From Helicobacteraceae bacterium (GTDB taxonomy: Bacteria; Campylobacterota; Campylobacteria; Campylobacterales; Sulfurimonadaceae), in NCBI GenBank assembly GCA_027859195.1, contig JAQIBF010000159.1, positions 1-39,474 of the forward strand: a DNA stretch of 39,474 bases, read 5' to 3'. Positions 8,243-16,613 of the stretch are shown piece after piece. Below the pieces are notes generated by a model, which was given only the letters and a program-made list of their open reading frames with translations, was not told the origin of the DNA and searched no databases. The first letter of the stretch is position 1. The number at the start of each line of letters is the position of its first letter. Position numbers and translations under genes: made by a program.

Positions 8243-8932
8243 CTAGGCGCTATAGGAGTGCAATCGATAACCAACACCTGAGACGTTCTCAACTGCACCT
8301 TCCGGCAGTTTCTTACGAAGAGCGCGGACCAGTGAACGGATTGCGTCCTGGCTCATCCCTTCATAAGGCCAGACGGCATCTTCGATCTCCTGATAGGTGA
8401 GAGTACGGCTGATGTGATGGGCAACGAGATCCATAAAGAGAAGTTCATTTTTTGTCAGTTTTATGGTCTTGTCCTGACACTCGATATTTTGACTGTAGGC
8501 ATTGTATCGGCACTCCTCAGAGAGTTGAACAGTGAATTTGTTCTCATCTTGGATCTTCTCTACCGACTGGCTGAGTGCACTCAGCAGTTTCTCTTTGGTT
8601 ATGGGTTTGACCAGGTATTTGACAAGGTTCAGCTCAACGGCTTGCATTAGATAGTCGGTGTCGGTGTAAGCTGTTGCAACGATGATCTGTACATCCTGAT
8701 CCTTGGAGCGGATGTAACGAGCCATGTCAAGGCCGTTAAGGCGCGGCATGCTGATGTCAGTGATGATAATGTCAGGTTTTTCCTCACCCCAGATCTTAAT
8801 AGCCTCTTTCCCGTCACTGGCCTCCAAGACCTCTTTGGCAATTCGTTTTAAGTATTCAACTGCATTGCGACGGACATCGTCTTCATCTTCAACGTAGAGG
8901 ATCCGGAGGTTTTTGAGTAGCTCTTTTTGCAT
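8243..8932 (-). CDS. OmpR-family response regulator
   Basis: The receiver domain (residues 8-120) has the acidic pair E16/D17 region (YVEDEDD), phospho-acceptor D59 (IIITDISMP), a conserved T and K107-P (LVKPI). A winged-helix output domain (about 140-226) ends with the usual ...SGVGYRLHS. It resembles the stand-alone regulators common in Campylobacterota; no kinase gene is adjacent. It lies upstream of and in the same direction as the two barrel modules, separated by a palindrome, so it could control them, but that is only positional inference. Confidence 0.88.
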   Translation of the reverse strand: MQKELLKNLRILYVEDEDDVRRNAVEYLKRIAKEVLEASDGKEAIKIWGEEKPDIIITDISMPRLNGLDMARYIRSKDQDVQIIVATAYTDTDYLMQAVELNLVKYLVKPITKEKLLSALSQSVEKIQDENKFTVQLSEECRYNAYSQNIECQDKTIKLTKNELLFMDLVAHHISRTLTYQEIEDAVWPYEGMSQDAIRSLVRALRKKLPEGAVENVSGVGYRLHSYSA

Positions 8933-9014
8933 GACAGCCCTTGAAGTGATGGAAACCGTTTGGAATATGACCTATGTTCGGAGGTTTCAATTAAAATTAT
9001 TATATCATTAGAGC

Positions 9015-9215
9015 ATGAAAAAACAGAAACAATTAATGACGCAATTTATCTATGAAAAAGTGTGGTCCAAGGTCTCTGACGAAGAGGCAATCCGTCTGAT
9101 CGATGATGAGATGAAGATGGGTGATGGCAAAGGGACTTTAGAGTACATCAAAGAAGCGGGTCAAAACGGCAAAGTTATCACTATAGGCGAGTGCCGTTTT
9201 AAATTAGAAGGGTAG
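9015..9215 (+). CDS. Small conserved-looking protein of unknown function
   Basis: The 66-residue protein is charged, soluble-looking and mostly helical (SDEEAIRLIDDEMKMGDGKG), ending with a beta-like segment (KVITIGECRFKLEG). It sits 2 nt before the DUF1294 gene, so the two are probably one operon. I do not recognise the family. The ribosome-binding site (TTAGAGC) is weak. Confidence 0.55.
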   Translation: MKKQKQLMTQFIYEKVWSKVSDEEAIRLIDDEMKMGDGKGTLEYIKEAGQNGKVITIGECRFKLEG

Positions 9216-9217
9216 GC

Positions 9218-9586
9218 GTGAACAGAACTTTTATCCGCTACGCCTTAGTCACTCTTGTGCTCTTTGCACTTCTCTTTTTCCTGTTTAGATTTCGTATACA
9301 CCTCCAGCCGATCTGGGCCTATATCGCAACGGTTAACAGCGTCGGGTTTGTCATGTACGCGCTTGACAAATTTTTTGCAAAGCGAAGCTGGCTGAGAATA
9401 CCGGAAAGTCTGCTGCACCTGTTGGCATTTGCAGGGGCAACACCAGCAGCCATCCTCGCACAGCAGCTCTTTTGGCATAAGACGACAAAACGCAGCTTTC
9501 AGATAACCTTCTGGATGATCGTACTGCTTCAGCTCAGTATAGTCTACATCGCGGTCTTTACGGACCTGCTTCAAACTATTTTTTAA
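9218..9586 (+). CDS. DUF1294 integral membrane protein
   Basis: This 122-aa membrane protein has about four hydrophobic segments and the DUF1294 signature: YALDKFFAK near residue 47, RIPE at ~61, LLHLLAFAGATPAA, and HKTTKRSFQ near the end. The family has no established function. The start is GTG, 2 nt after the stop of the preceding small gene. A strong terminator follows at once. Confidence 0.82.
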   Translation: MNRTFIRYALVTLVLFALLFFLFRFRIHLQPIWAYIATVNSVGFVMYALDKFFAKRSWLRIPESLLHLLAFAGATPAAILAQQLFWHKTTKRSFQITFWMIVLLQLSIVYIAVFTDLLQTIF

Positions 9587-9620
9587 ACAGAGCGCGTGCT
9601 GATATGACGCGCTCTGTTTT
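9585..9620 (+). terminator. Strong bidirectional terminator
   Basis: AAACAGAGCGCGT pairs perfectly with ACGCGCTCTGTTT (13 bp) around the loop GCTGATAT-G. A T-run follows on the plus strand and an A/T-rich flank lies on the other side. It closes the DUF1294 operon. Confidence 0.9.
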
Positions 9621-9651
9621 AATCTCTTTTTCATAATGTTTTGGCACAATA

Positions 9652-9657
9652 TATAAT
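9652..9657 (+). promoter_or_regulatory. -10 box for the cytochrome lipoprotein gene
   Basis: TATAAT follows directly after the terminator, 24 nt before the chosen ATG. GAGGAG (9670-9675) is the ribosome-binding site and fixes the start at 9682. Confidence 0.55.
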
Positions 9658-9681
9658 ATGAATGTAAATGAGGAGTCTATA

Positions 9682-10197
9682 ATGTCTCACTACTGCTTTG
9701 GTAAACTACATCCGTCTAAAACTTTTGTTCAGACCCTTTTTCTGACATCGCTTTCTCTATTGATGAGTGGGTGCAGTTCAAGTGTGTCGGAATATACAGA
9801 CAGCAACAGCTCCCTTCATAATCAGGGTAAATCATGTTTAAGCTGTCATGGAAGCACTACTGTTTCAGACTATAGGTTTACATCAGGAGGAACGGTCTTT
9901 ACGACCATCGATGCCGCCGATGATAATACCTCCGCTTATGCGACAGGCTATCTGATACAACTGACGATGTCGAGCGGTGGCGAAGTTATTACCTACCTGC
10001 CTAGACTGGGCTGCGGTAATTCGCATACGCTTACCAGTATCGATACCAGTTTTACCGCGCAGGTGGTTGATGAAAACGGGACAGTTGTCAACTGGTCCGG
10101 CACAGATCACGGTATAGGCAGGTTGGATTGCAACAGCTGTCACACGGCCGAAGGTACGCGCGGGGCACTGGGCAGGATCACCAACTTCCATTTATAG
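9682..10197 (+). CDS. Lipoprotein with two c-type heme motifs
   Basis: The ATG at 9682 is favoured by GAGGAG 6 nt upstream, over an in-frame ATG eight codons earlier. The signal ends in a lipobox (LLMSGC). The mature protein has two heme-attachment motifs, CLSCH near the N-terminus and CNSCH near the C-terminus, with a beta-rich domain of about 100 residues between them. It would therefore be an outer-facing or periplasmic two-heme cytochrome anchored by lipid. An extra Cys (RLGCGNSH) lies mid-domain. The electron-transfer partner is not encoded nearby. The isolated CxxCH pair around a beta domain is an uncommon layout. Confidence 0.78.
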   Translation: MSHYCFGKLHPSKTFVQTLFLTSLSLLMSGCSSSVSEYTDSNSSLHNQGKSCLSCHGSTTVSDYRFTSGGTVFTTIDAADDNTSAYATGYLIQLTMSSGGEVITYLPRLGCGNSHTLTSIDTSFTAQVVDENGTVVNWSGTDHGIGRLDCNSCHTAEGTRGALGRITNFHL

Positions 10198-10299
10198 ACG
10201 TTGGACACCGGGATTACATCGTAACCTTATTGTTGTCAAAGAGTGTCAAAGGTGAATGCTCTTAATATGTTTACAGAACTGCTTCTTCTAAAATAAGAC

Positions 10300-10305
10300 T
10301 ATAAT
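10300..10305 (+). promoter_or_regulatory. -10 box of the transglutaminase operon
   Basis: TATAAT in AAGACTATAATTCAC lies 58 nt before the start codon. The ribosome-binding site GGAG precedes the ATG at 10364 (GGTTGGAGTGCGCGC). Confidence 0.5.
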
Positions 10306-10363
10306 TCACTATTATTTCAAGTTAGTTAGAGATAATATAATAAATATCGGTTGGAGTGCGCGC

Positions 10364-11968
10364 ATGTTAAAAGGTCTATTAGTGCCCAAAAGCATCTATA
10401 AACTTACACTTTTCGTACTCATTCTGACGACCTTCCTTTTGATGAGCTACAAACTTTTTATTCTTGATTATGAGCTTGCCGACCTCATACCGACGGTAGG
10501 TTATGATGTTGAAGTGAACATGCAGGTCAGCGGTCACGGTGACAGTATGTCACTTTACACCTATCTTCCGGTCAGTACAGCCCATCAAACGATCTCCGAT
10601 GAGCGGAATGCACCGGATGTCTTTACGACACAGATCACGGTTGACGGGCTGAACCGTCTTGTTTCGTGGAAGGCACCTTCGGTCTCGGGAAGTCACATTG
10701 TCCGTTACAGCTATTTTGTTCAGGCGGAGCATGTCGTCTATGATATCGACAGAAACATCTCTATTTCAGACAACCTACCGGACTATCTGCAGGTATACCT
10801 GGGTGAAGATGAGGGAATTCAGGTGAATGATCCGTTGATCGAACAGACGATTACCGAGCTTTTCGGCAACACTGTACCCGACACCTACGAAGCACTTTAC
10901 ACGATTCATCATTATCTGCAAGATGAGTTTCAAAACCGTAACTTTTCAGGCTATACCGATGCGTTGACCGCTTTGAAACTCAAAGAGGCCAGCTGTAACG
11001 GCAAAAGTCGGCTTTTCGTGGCTTTGGCACGTAAACTAGGGCTGCCGGCACGTCTGGTCGGCGGTCTGATCTTGAATCAGGGCAGTAAAAAGACGTCGCA
11101 CCAATGGGTCGAGGTCTATGTCCGCGGGCATTGGATACCTTTTGATACGATCAACAACTATTTTGCAGAGATCCCGAAAAATTACCTCCGGCTCTATTAT
11201 GATGACAAGGTCCTGTTTAAGCACACAACCAATATCAACTTTCAGTATATGTTCCATATTACCAAGAAACTTGTACCGCGAAAAGAGATGGGTGAGGCAA
11301 TGTATGCCTCACCTCTGAATGCCTACAACCTCTATAAGATCTTTGAAAGTATCGGGATCTCGCAGAACCTTTTGAAGATCATTCTGATGATCCCGATCGG
11401 TGCGCTGGTCATTGTTATTTTTAGAAATGTCATCGGCCTGGAGACTTTTGGGACATTTCTTCCTGCCCTGATCGCTTCGGCAGCGCGGGACACGGGCCTG
11501 ATGTGGGGTCTGATCGGGTTTATGGGGATCATACTGCTCTCCGCACTGATTCGCAAGTTTCTCGATTATCTGCAGCTTTTACACTCTCCGAAGATGGCCA
11601 TCATGCTGACGGTGGTGGTCATTGCAATGCTGTTGACAACAACGATCGCCGTGCAGACGTCTTATCTTGCTCTGGCACATATCTCGCTTTTTCCTATTGC
11701 TATTTTGGCGATTACGGCGGAGCGCTTTGCCATTATTCAAGAAGAGATCGGGTTTAGGAAGGCAATGCGTATCTCGTTTTTTACGATGATCGTCATTGCG
11801 GCTGCCTATGCGGTGATGAGCTCGTTGTTTATGCAAAGTCTCTTTATCGCGTTTCCCGAACTGCTCTTTTTCCTGATCGTGTTAAACCTCTGGCTGGGTA
11901 AATGGGTCGGTATGCGTCTTTCCGAGTTTATCCGTTTTCGAAAGCTCATTTTTAAGGGGCGAGCATGA
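10364..11968 (+). CDS. Membrane transglutaminase-like protein with 7TM domain (UUP1-type)
   Basis: An N-terminal helix (residues 13-33) precedes a periplasmic region of about 290 residues with a transglutaminase-like fold. C211 (EASCNG), H246 (SHQW) and D261 (PFDT) match the Cys-His-Asp triad. A C-terminal block of about seven membrane helices (about 335-520) contains GTFLPALIASAARDTG, as in the 7TM_transglut family. Relatives in the RimK-linked set are usually described as having an inactive transglutaminase domain; here the triad appears intact, judged by eye. The gene overlaps the ATP-grasp gene by 4 nt (ATGA), implying translational coupling. The likely role is handling of a peptide substrate at the membrane with the ligase; the substrate is unknown. 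Confidence 0.82.
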   Translation: MLKGLLVPKSIYKLTLFVLILTTFLLMSYKLFILDYELADLIPTVGYDVEVNMQVSGHGDSMSLYTYLPVSTAHQTISDERNAPDVFTTQITVDGLNRLVSWKAPSVSGSHIVRYSYFVQAEHVVYDIDRNISISDNLPDYLQVYLGEDEGIQVNDPLIEQTITELFGNTVPDTYEALYTIHHYLQDEFQNRNFSGYTDALTALKLKEASCNGKSRLFVALARKLGLPARLVGGLILNQGSKKTSHQWVEVYVRGHWIPFDTINNYFAEIPKNYLRLYYDDKVLFKHTTNINFQYMFHITKKLVPRKEMGEAMYASPLNAYNLYKIFESIGISQNLLKIILMIPIGALVIVIFRNVIGLETFGTFLPALIASAARDTGLMWGLIGFMGIILLSALIRKFLDYLQLLHSPKMAIMLTVVVIAMLLTTTIAVQTSYLALAHISLFPIAILAITAERFAIIQEEIGFRKAMRISFFTMIVIAAAYAVMSSLFMQSLFIAFPELLFFLIVLNLWLGKWVGMRLSEFIRFRKLIFKGRA

Positions 11969-12873
11969 GCCGTTTACAGCGATGGTATGCCGACTTCAGA
12001 GCCAATATGCAAAACGCACACAAGGTGCTGGGTATGAACAGGCGCAATCTGAACTATATCTATCCTAGTAATGAACGAAAGTATTTTGAGTATGCAAACA
12101 ACAAGTTGTTGACCAAGAGTGTCTTGACGGCTGACGGGTTGCGTGTACCTGAGACCTACCTGACGATCAGTTTCTTTTATGAACTAGGCGAGCTTGAAGA
12201 GAAGCTGCACCAGCACAGCAGTTTTGTCATAAAGCCGGCATCCGGCAGCGGAGGTAACGGTATTATCGTCGTCAGTGATTTTGGCGAAGAGGGATGGGTT
12301 TCCGTCAGCGGCAAGCCTTTGGCTCTGGCCGACATCAAAAAACATATCGCCGACATTATCTTCGGTGTCTACTCTTTTGGCTTGCACGATACCGCGATCA
12401 TTGAAGAACGGATACTCCAGCACCCGTTCATCTCGATCTTAAGCCCGCAGGGACTTGCGGACATCAGGGTGATCACTTATAAGGGGCATAACGTCAAGGC
12501 GATGCTGCGTATTGCGACAATCGCGTCGGATGGACGTGCCAATCTACACCAGGGCGGGGTAGGTGTCGCTATTGACCTTGTGGAAGGACGGACCTATGCG
12601 GCACAGATGTCGGGTGAAAATATCACATCCCATCCGGATACAGGGGCAAGTCTGTTGGACGTTCAGCTCCCTGAATGGGAGCAGTTGATGGCATTGAGTG
12701 AAGAGGCTTCCAGGGTAATCCCACTGGGGTATCTCGGCATCGATATTGCCTTGAGTGAGAGCGGTCCTGTGATCTTGGAAGTCAACGCCCGACCGGGCAT
12801 AGAGATCCAGAACATCTCCGGTGAAGGGCTGCGTGCGGGTCTGCAGAAGATCGATCATAGGATGGGATCATGA
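11965..12873 (+). CDS. ATP-grasp ligase, RimK-related (alpha-L-glutamate ligase-like)
   Basis: This is a 302-aa ATP-grasp enzyme, expected to join a carboxylate to an amine using ATP. Visible elements are K90 with the glycine-rich loop (FVIKPASGSGGNGI), the hinge E147/E148 (IIEERI), DIRVI, the NLHQGGVGVAID segment, and the Mg-binding end LEVNARPGIEIQN (E272, N274). It matches the group annotated as alpha-L-glutamate ligase-related, which is found next to transglutaminase/7TM proteins. It has 4-nt overlaps with both neighbours. It probably adds an amino acid to a small peptide or protein; the acceptor cannot be deduced. Confidence 0.85.
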   Translation: MSRLQRWYADFRANMQNAHKVLGMNRRNLNYIYPSNERKYFEYANNKLLTKSVLTADGLRVPETYLTISFFYELGELEEKLHQHSSFVIKPASGSGGNGIIVVSDFGEEGWVSVSGKPLALADIKKHIADIIFGVYSFGLHDTAIIEERILQHPFISILSPQGLADIRVITYKGHNVKAMLRIATIASDGRANLHQGGVGVAIDLVEGRTYAAQMSGENITSHPDTGASLLDVQLPEWEQLMALSEEASRVIPLGYLGIDIALSESGPVILEVNARPGIEIQNISGEGLRAGLQKIDHRMGS

Positions 12874-14786
12874 GAAAAAAAACAGTAGAGAAGATCACTG
12901 AGAGTGTGATTCCCGTCATTCTTTTATTAAGAGCAATATTTTGTATCCTGTTTTATGTTCAGTACCGGGCGAGTGAAGATGCGGAGAGAACGTATCATAT
13001 CCATGTTACGGCAGAGACCTCGGCACAGAACCAGAACAACCAGGCCAGTGTTGCTGAAGTCGATTTCAGCGATGACCCTCGGATCTCCCAAGCTCAGGTA
13101 TTGATCCAAAAAGGAAAGTTTTCAAAAGCGGAAGATATCTATTTGGTGATATCCAGGAAAGAGCCCTCTGCCCAGATCCAAAACCTGCTGGGCATGCTCT
13201 ATATGAAAGAAGAAAAATACGATAAAGCTGTTCTTGTCTTTACCAAGGCGCTCAAGATCAATAAAGCGTATTATAAAGCCCGTTATAATCGGGCACTCAG
13301 TTATAATGCCTTAAATAAATATGCAAAGGCTGAAGCCGACTATAAAGCGGTTATTCGATCATTCGATGCCCATGCCAAAAGCCACTTCAATCTGGGACTG
13401 CTCTATTATAAGCAGGATAAGTTTATGCTGGCAGCCGATGAGTTTGAAAAAACAACCACCTTGAGTGCTGGCGATATCAAGGTCAAGGCACTGCATATGC
13501 TAGGGCAAAGTTACAGCAAGATGTCGCCGAGGAAAGTGGATGAGGCGATTGCAGCGTTTAAAGCGGCTATTCGTCTGCAGCCTGATCATGTCGCTTCTCG
13601 TTTGGCGCTGATCGATTTTGAATACCCTGCAGATAAAGAGGGGTATGAAGACCGTTTGAACGCCCTTGAAGTCATGGTGAAACTTGAGCCCGAAAATATC
13701 GATATTTATCGTGCTATTTCGCAAGTCTATAGGGGAGAAAAACAAGATTCACGAGCACTTGACATCTTGAAAGAAGCGCTGCTCCATGAACCCGATAATA
13801 TTGATCTGCAGTATGAAGTCATTGAGCTTTTGATGGTGTTGAGAAGGGATCAAGAAGCGGTCACCGCTCTTGAACATGTCCTGACCGTTCTGCCGACCGA
13901 CAGTAATGCCTACCTGCTGCTCGGCAGACTCTATTATCGTCAGCAGGCGTATGAAGCCGCTTTGGATGCCTACAATATTGTATTGGCCGTCGACAAAGAG
14001 GATCGGCCTGAACTGTGGAACAACCTGGGATTGCTTTACACTAAAATGGATCGTATGAAAGATGCTAAAAAGGCGTATGAAAAAGCACTGAAAATGCGCC
14101 CTGGTTACCCTGAGGTCTATTATAATCTTGGCCAGTTGTCACTAGTGCAGGGTGAGTTAAAAAAGGCAGAGAGCTACTTTGAAGAGGCTATCAGGTTGCG
14201 GCCGGATTATTTTCAAGCCTACAATGATCTCGCCGAGGTGTTCAGCCGACTCGAAGCGTGGGATAAAGCGATCGATGCTTATGCGAAAGTGCTTGCAAAT
14301 GATCCGGAGTCGGTACCGGTCCGTTTTAATCTGGCGGTCTCCTATTCCAAATACAAGGCGTACGAGAAGGCAGAAGCGATCTATGAGCAGATTCTGGCAG
14401 AAGATGAGAGCTACTTTTCGGCATGGTTAAACATCGGTATTGTCTACTATGATCAAAAAAAGTATGATCGATCCCGGAAGGCATTGGAAAAAGCTGTTGC
14501 ACTGGAACCGGATGATGCAGAAGCCTATCGGGCACTGGCTAAGACCTACAGTGCGTTGACTGAGAATGATAAAGCCATCAACATCTTGGTTAAGCTGCTG
14601 GAGCAGAACCCTTCGGATATAGAAACAAGACTGGCGTATGCTCTTGCTTATTATCGGGCAAATCAGTTCGACAAAGCGCTGAATGAATATCATAAAGTAT
14701 TGAGTCTGGACCCTGAAAACAGTGTCGCACTAAAGATGATCAAAACAGTGCAGTCGTTCAATACAGAGCAAAACAGTACTAAATAG
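12870..14786 (+). CDS. Membrane-anchored TPR protein
   Basis: The 638-residue protein has one N-terminal membrane helix (about residues 14-31), a short polar linker and then more than a dozen tetratricopeptide repeats to the C-terminus, with repeated patterns such as A-xx-YxxAL-x-P. TPR arrays bind peptides or assemble complexes, so it may recruit the substrate for the upstream ligase/transglutaminase pair. Its start overlaps the ligase gene by 4 nt. In the known transglutaminase/ATP-grasp neighbourhoods the third gene is commonly a retropepsin-like protease; none is present here. The C-terminus overlaps the convergent SGNH gene by 8 nt. Confidence 0.85.
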   Translation: MRKKTVEKITESVIPVILLLRAIFCILFYVQYRASEDAERTYHIHVTAETSAQNQNNQASVAEVDFSDDPRISQAQVLIQKGKFSKAEDIYLVISRKEPSAQIQNLLGMLYMKEEKYDKAVLVFTKALKINKAYYKARYNRALSYNALNKYAKAEADYKAVIRSFDAHAKSHFNLGLLYYKQDKFMLAADEFEKTTTLSAGDIKVKALHMLGQSYSKMSPRKVDEAIAAFKAAIRLQPDHVASRLALIDFEYPADKEGYEDRLNALEVMVKLEPENIDIYRAISQVYRGEKQDSRALDILKEALLHEPDNIDLQYEVIELLMVLRRDQEAVTALEHVLTVLPTDSNAYLLLGRLYYRQQAYEAALDAYNIVLAVDKEDRPELWNNLGLLYTKMDRMKDAKKAYEKALKMRPGYPEVYYNLGQLSLVQGELKKAESYFEEAIRLRPDYFQAYNDLAEVFSRLEAWDKAIDAYAKVLANDPESVPVRFNLAVSYSKYKAYEKAEAIYEQILAEDESYFSAWLNIGIVYYDQKKYDRSRKALEKAVALEPDDAEAYRALAKTYSALTENDKAINILVKLLEQNPSDIETRLAYALAYYRANQFDKALNEYHKVLSLDPENSVALKMIKTVQSFNTEQNSTK

Positions 14787-15306
14787 AGGGTGTGAGCCCG
14801 CCATCTATGGTAAGGATGTTTTCCCAGAGGGTGTACGCTTTTGGCGTCAGGTGCACACCATCGCTGCTGAGAGATGCTTTTATACCGCCTTTTTCATCGA
14901 CCATAGTGCTGTACAGGTCGAGATAGGTAAAATGCCTCTCTCTGCTCTCTTGTTTGAGAAAATGGTTCAGCAAGATCACCTTTTCATTGATCTCAAACGT
15001 CTGTGGCATCATCTGCACGGGCAGAAGCGAGAGGATGACAACCGTGTCAATGCTCTCAAGCTGTTTACATACTTTTCGGTAGTTTTTCTTCATTGTATCT
15101 ACTGTTTGGCCTTGTAAGAGGTCATTGATACCTATCATCAACACCACACATTTCGGATTTTTCTCCAATGTATAGTGCAGCCGGCAGAGCAGACCATCGG
15201 TGGTGTCACCGGCGATGCCGGCATTGTGATGTACGCCAAACTTGACCCAGTTGTGAAAGGCGGTGAGGCTGTCACCTAGAAAAATAAGGTCAGATCGTTT
15301 TTGCAT
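14779..15306 (-). CDS. SGNH/GDSL-type esterase or lipase
   Basis: This is a short SGNH hydrolase of 175 aa. Block I is FLGDSLT with S13; block II is NAGIAGDTT (G30/G33); block III is IGINDLL with N61; block V is SDGVHLT with D149 and H152. All four consensus residues are present. No signal peptide is visible (the N-terminus is MQKRSDLIF), so it is likely cytoplasmic. It acts on acyl-ester or acetyl substrates in general; the specific one is not apparent. It is convergent with the TPR gene, with an 8-nt overlap. Confidence 0.87.
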   Translation of the reverse strand: MQKRSDLIFLGDSLTAFHNWVKFGVHHNAGIAGDTTDGLLCRLHYTLEKNPKCVVLMIGINDLLQGQTVDTMKKNYRKVCKQLESIDTVVILSLLPVQMMPQTFEINEKVILLNHFLKQESRERHFTYLDLYSTMVDEKGGIKASLSSDGVHLTPKAYTLWENILTIDGGLTPSI

Positions 15307-15350
15307 AATATAGACACTTTATATTTTGTAGTGTTCTCGACAAGAAAACT

Positions 15351-15462
15351 TAAAAAGTCGTAGATTTAGTGCAGATTGTATCTAAGTGAACCCGAAGAGG
15401 CACTAATGTGCGTTGAGAGGAGAACTTGGGTGCAAGGTACGCTGAAGCGGCGACTTTTCTTT
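15351..15462 (+). ncRNA. Possible structured RNA between the esterase and pssA genes
   Basis: AAAAGTCG (15353-15360) pairs with CGACTTTT (15451-15458), and CTTTT follows. Inside are TTAGTGC with GCACTAA (7 bp), AGAT-TGT-ATCT, GCGT with ACGC, and CTTG-GGTG-CAAG, a set compatible with a three-way junction of about 105-110 nt. TATATT near 15319 could be a -10. The helices and the terminator-like end suggest a small RNA on the plus strand, but the closing stem also reads on the minus strand. I do not recognise a known family. Confidence 0.4.
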
Positions 15463-16019
15463 TAAAGGTGTTTTATTTTTACTGTTGAGTTTAATAACCA
15501 TCCGGTTATTGCGATTAAGGCAACGGTGATGAAAGCAGGGTAGAGATAAAGGCCGCCCAAAAAGATAAACCACAAGACGATGGCACCCATTGGCGTCGGC
15601 ATGCCGGTAAAATACTCTTCGACTTCGCCCTCTTCAGCATTGATATTAAATTGGATCAGACGACGCAGACCGCTGATGATATAGTACAGAGAGAGACCCG
15701 AGCCGAGAATAAAGGTAAATAGCGAGGTCTCAGGCTGGTTGATAATAGAGATAAAGATGATAAAGACCGGGGTCAGGACGAAGGATAAAAAGTCGGCGTA
15801 GGAGTCAAGCTGAATACCAAACTCATTGGAAAGGCCGTATTTGCGGGCCATCTTTCCATCAAAGATGTCAAAAGCGCCGCCGATCCATAAGAAGACAACA
15901 GCCCAGACATAATTGCCCTGGGTTGCAAGGTACATTGCGATCAAACCGCTGGCAAGGTTGCCAAAGGTAAACATATTGGCTAAGTTGAAATGGCTGTCCG
16001 CACGGTATAGAAAATTCAT
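15462..16019 (-). CDS. pssA: CDP-alcohol phosphatidyltransferase, PssA-like (phosphatidylserine synthase)
   Basis: This membrane enzyme transfers a phosphatidyl group from CDP-diacylglycerol to an alcohol, most likely serine, for phosphatidylethanolamine synthesis. The family motif DGx2ARx8Gx3Dx3D is exact: DGKMAR-KYGLSNEF-G-IQL-D-SYA-D. About six hydrophobic segments follow. I chose the ATG at 16019 (MNFLYRADSHFNLAN) because AAGGAC lies 7 nt upstream; the longer ORF adds 15 residues without a ribosome-binding site. The 185-aa length is on the short side but complete. The serine specificity is inferred from overall resemblance, not from a specific residue. Confidence 0.83.
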   Translation of the reverse strand: MNFLYRADSHFNLANMFTFGNLASGLIAMYLATQGNYVWAVVFLWIGGAFDIFDGKMARKYGLSNEFGIQLDSYADFLSFVLTPVFIIFISIINQPETSLFTFILGSGLSLYYIISGLRRLIQFNINAEEGEVEEYFTGMPTPMGAIVLWFIFLGGLYLYPAFITVALIAITGWLLNSTVKIKHL

Positions 16020-16336
16020 AGATGTCCTTAATTTTAGAATTGCATTATAGCAAAAAGCAGACAAATAACTATAGTGCGCATATCCCGCTTTGCAATATGG
16101 TTATTTGTCTGAATATTGCAAAATGGGGGAGCCCTGTATCTTGGAAGATTCGCCGGAAGAAGTCGAAGAGAGTGATGTTGTTGATGTGTGAAATTACGGA
16201 CCGTTGGTATTTTGAGAGTATTTACAATGATATAAATATGATAGATATAGACTATAATATCCCTGACAATCTACCACTGAAAGATTCTAGACGCTTGATT
16301 ACTAGGTTACAGTACAGTTTTTAACCTTTATTAATT

Positions 16337-16351
16337 TGATTTTTATTATCA
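16337..16351 (+). promoter_or_regulatory. Fur-box-like operator upstream of feoA
   Basis: TGATTTT-T-ATTATCA matches the 7-1-7 Fur consensus (TGATAAT-N-ATTATCA) at 12 of 14 positions. It lies 28 nt before the feoA start. This predicts iron-dependent repression of the ferrous iron importer. The rest of the gap back to 16020 holds no convincing gene. Confidence 0.65.
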
Positions 16352-16379
16352 TTACAAATACTAAACAGATAGAAGAATT

Positions 16380-16613
16380 ATGAATACGCTAACAAAATGC
16401 CCAAAAGGGTGTGAAACAACGATAACTAAACTGCATGCGACAGGTCCGCTGAAACAGCGTCTGGTCTCTTTTGGGATCATGAAAGGTGCAACGATCACAC
16501 TGATGGAGTATGCACCGCGTAAAAGTACTGTTGAGGTCAAAGTAGGTAAAATGCGCTTGGCCCTTCGAAAAGAAGAGGCCGATATGATCGAGGTAGAATA
16601 TGCAGCAAAATAG
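16380..16613 (+). CDS. feoA: Ferrous iron transport protein FeoA
   Basis: This small cytoplasmic SH3-like partner of FeoB (77 aa) supports ferrous iron uptake. Typical features are GPLKQRLVSFGIMKGATITLMEYAPRKSTVEVKVGKMRLALRKEEADMIEV in the family pattern (quoted here only by its order: GPLKQRL, FGIMKGA, LALRKEEA). The first ~15 residues contain two Cys (CPKGC). It overlaps feoB by 14 nt and the Fur-like box lies upstream. Confidence 0.92.
   Translation: MNTLTKCPKGCETTITKLHATGPLKQRLVSFGIMKGATITLMEYAPRKSTVEVKVGKMRLALRKEEADMIEVEYAAK

Noticed and set aside
9642-9657. TTGGCAC as a sigma-54 -24 element before the cytochrome lipoprotein gene
   Set aside because: No TTGC-type -12 element lies at the required spacing; a sigma-70 -10 box fits better.
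16022-16324. 100-residue plus-strand reading frame between pssA and feoA
   Set aside because: Composition is not protein-like, there is no ribosome-binding site and no recognisable domain; it begins inside the pssA 5' region.
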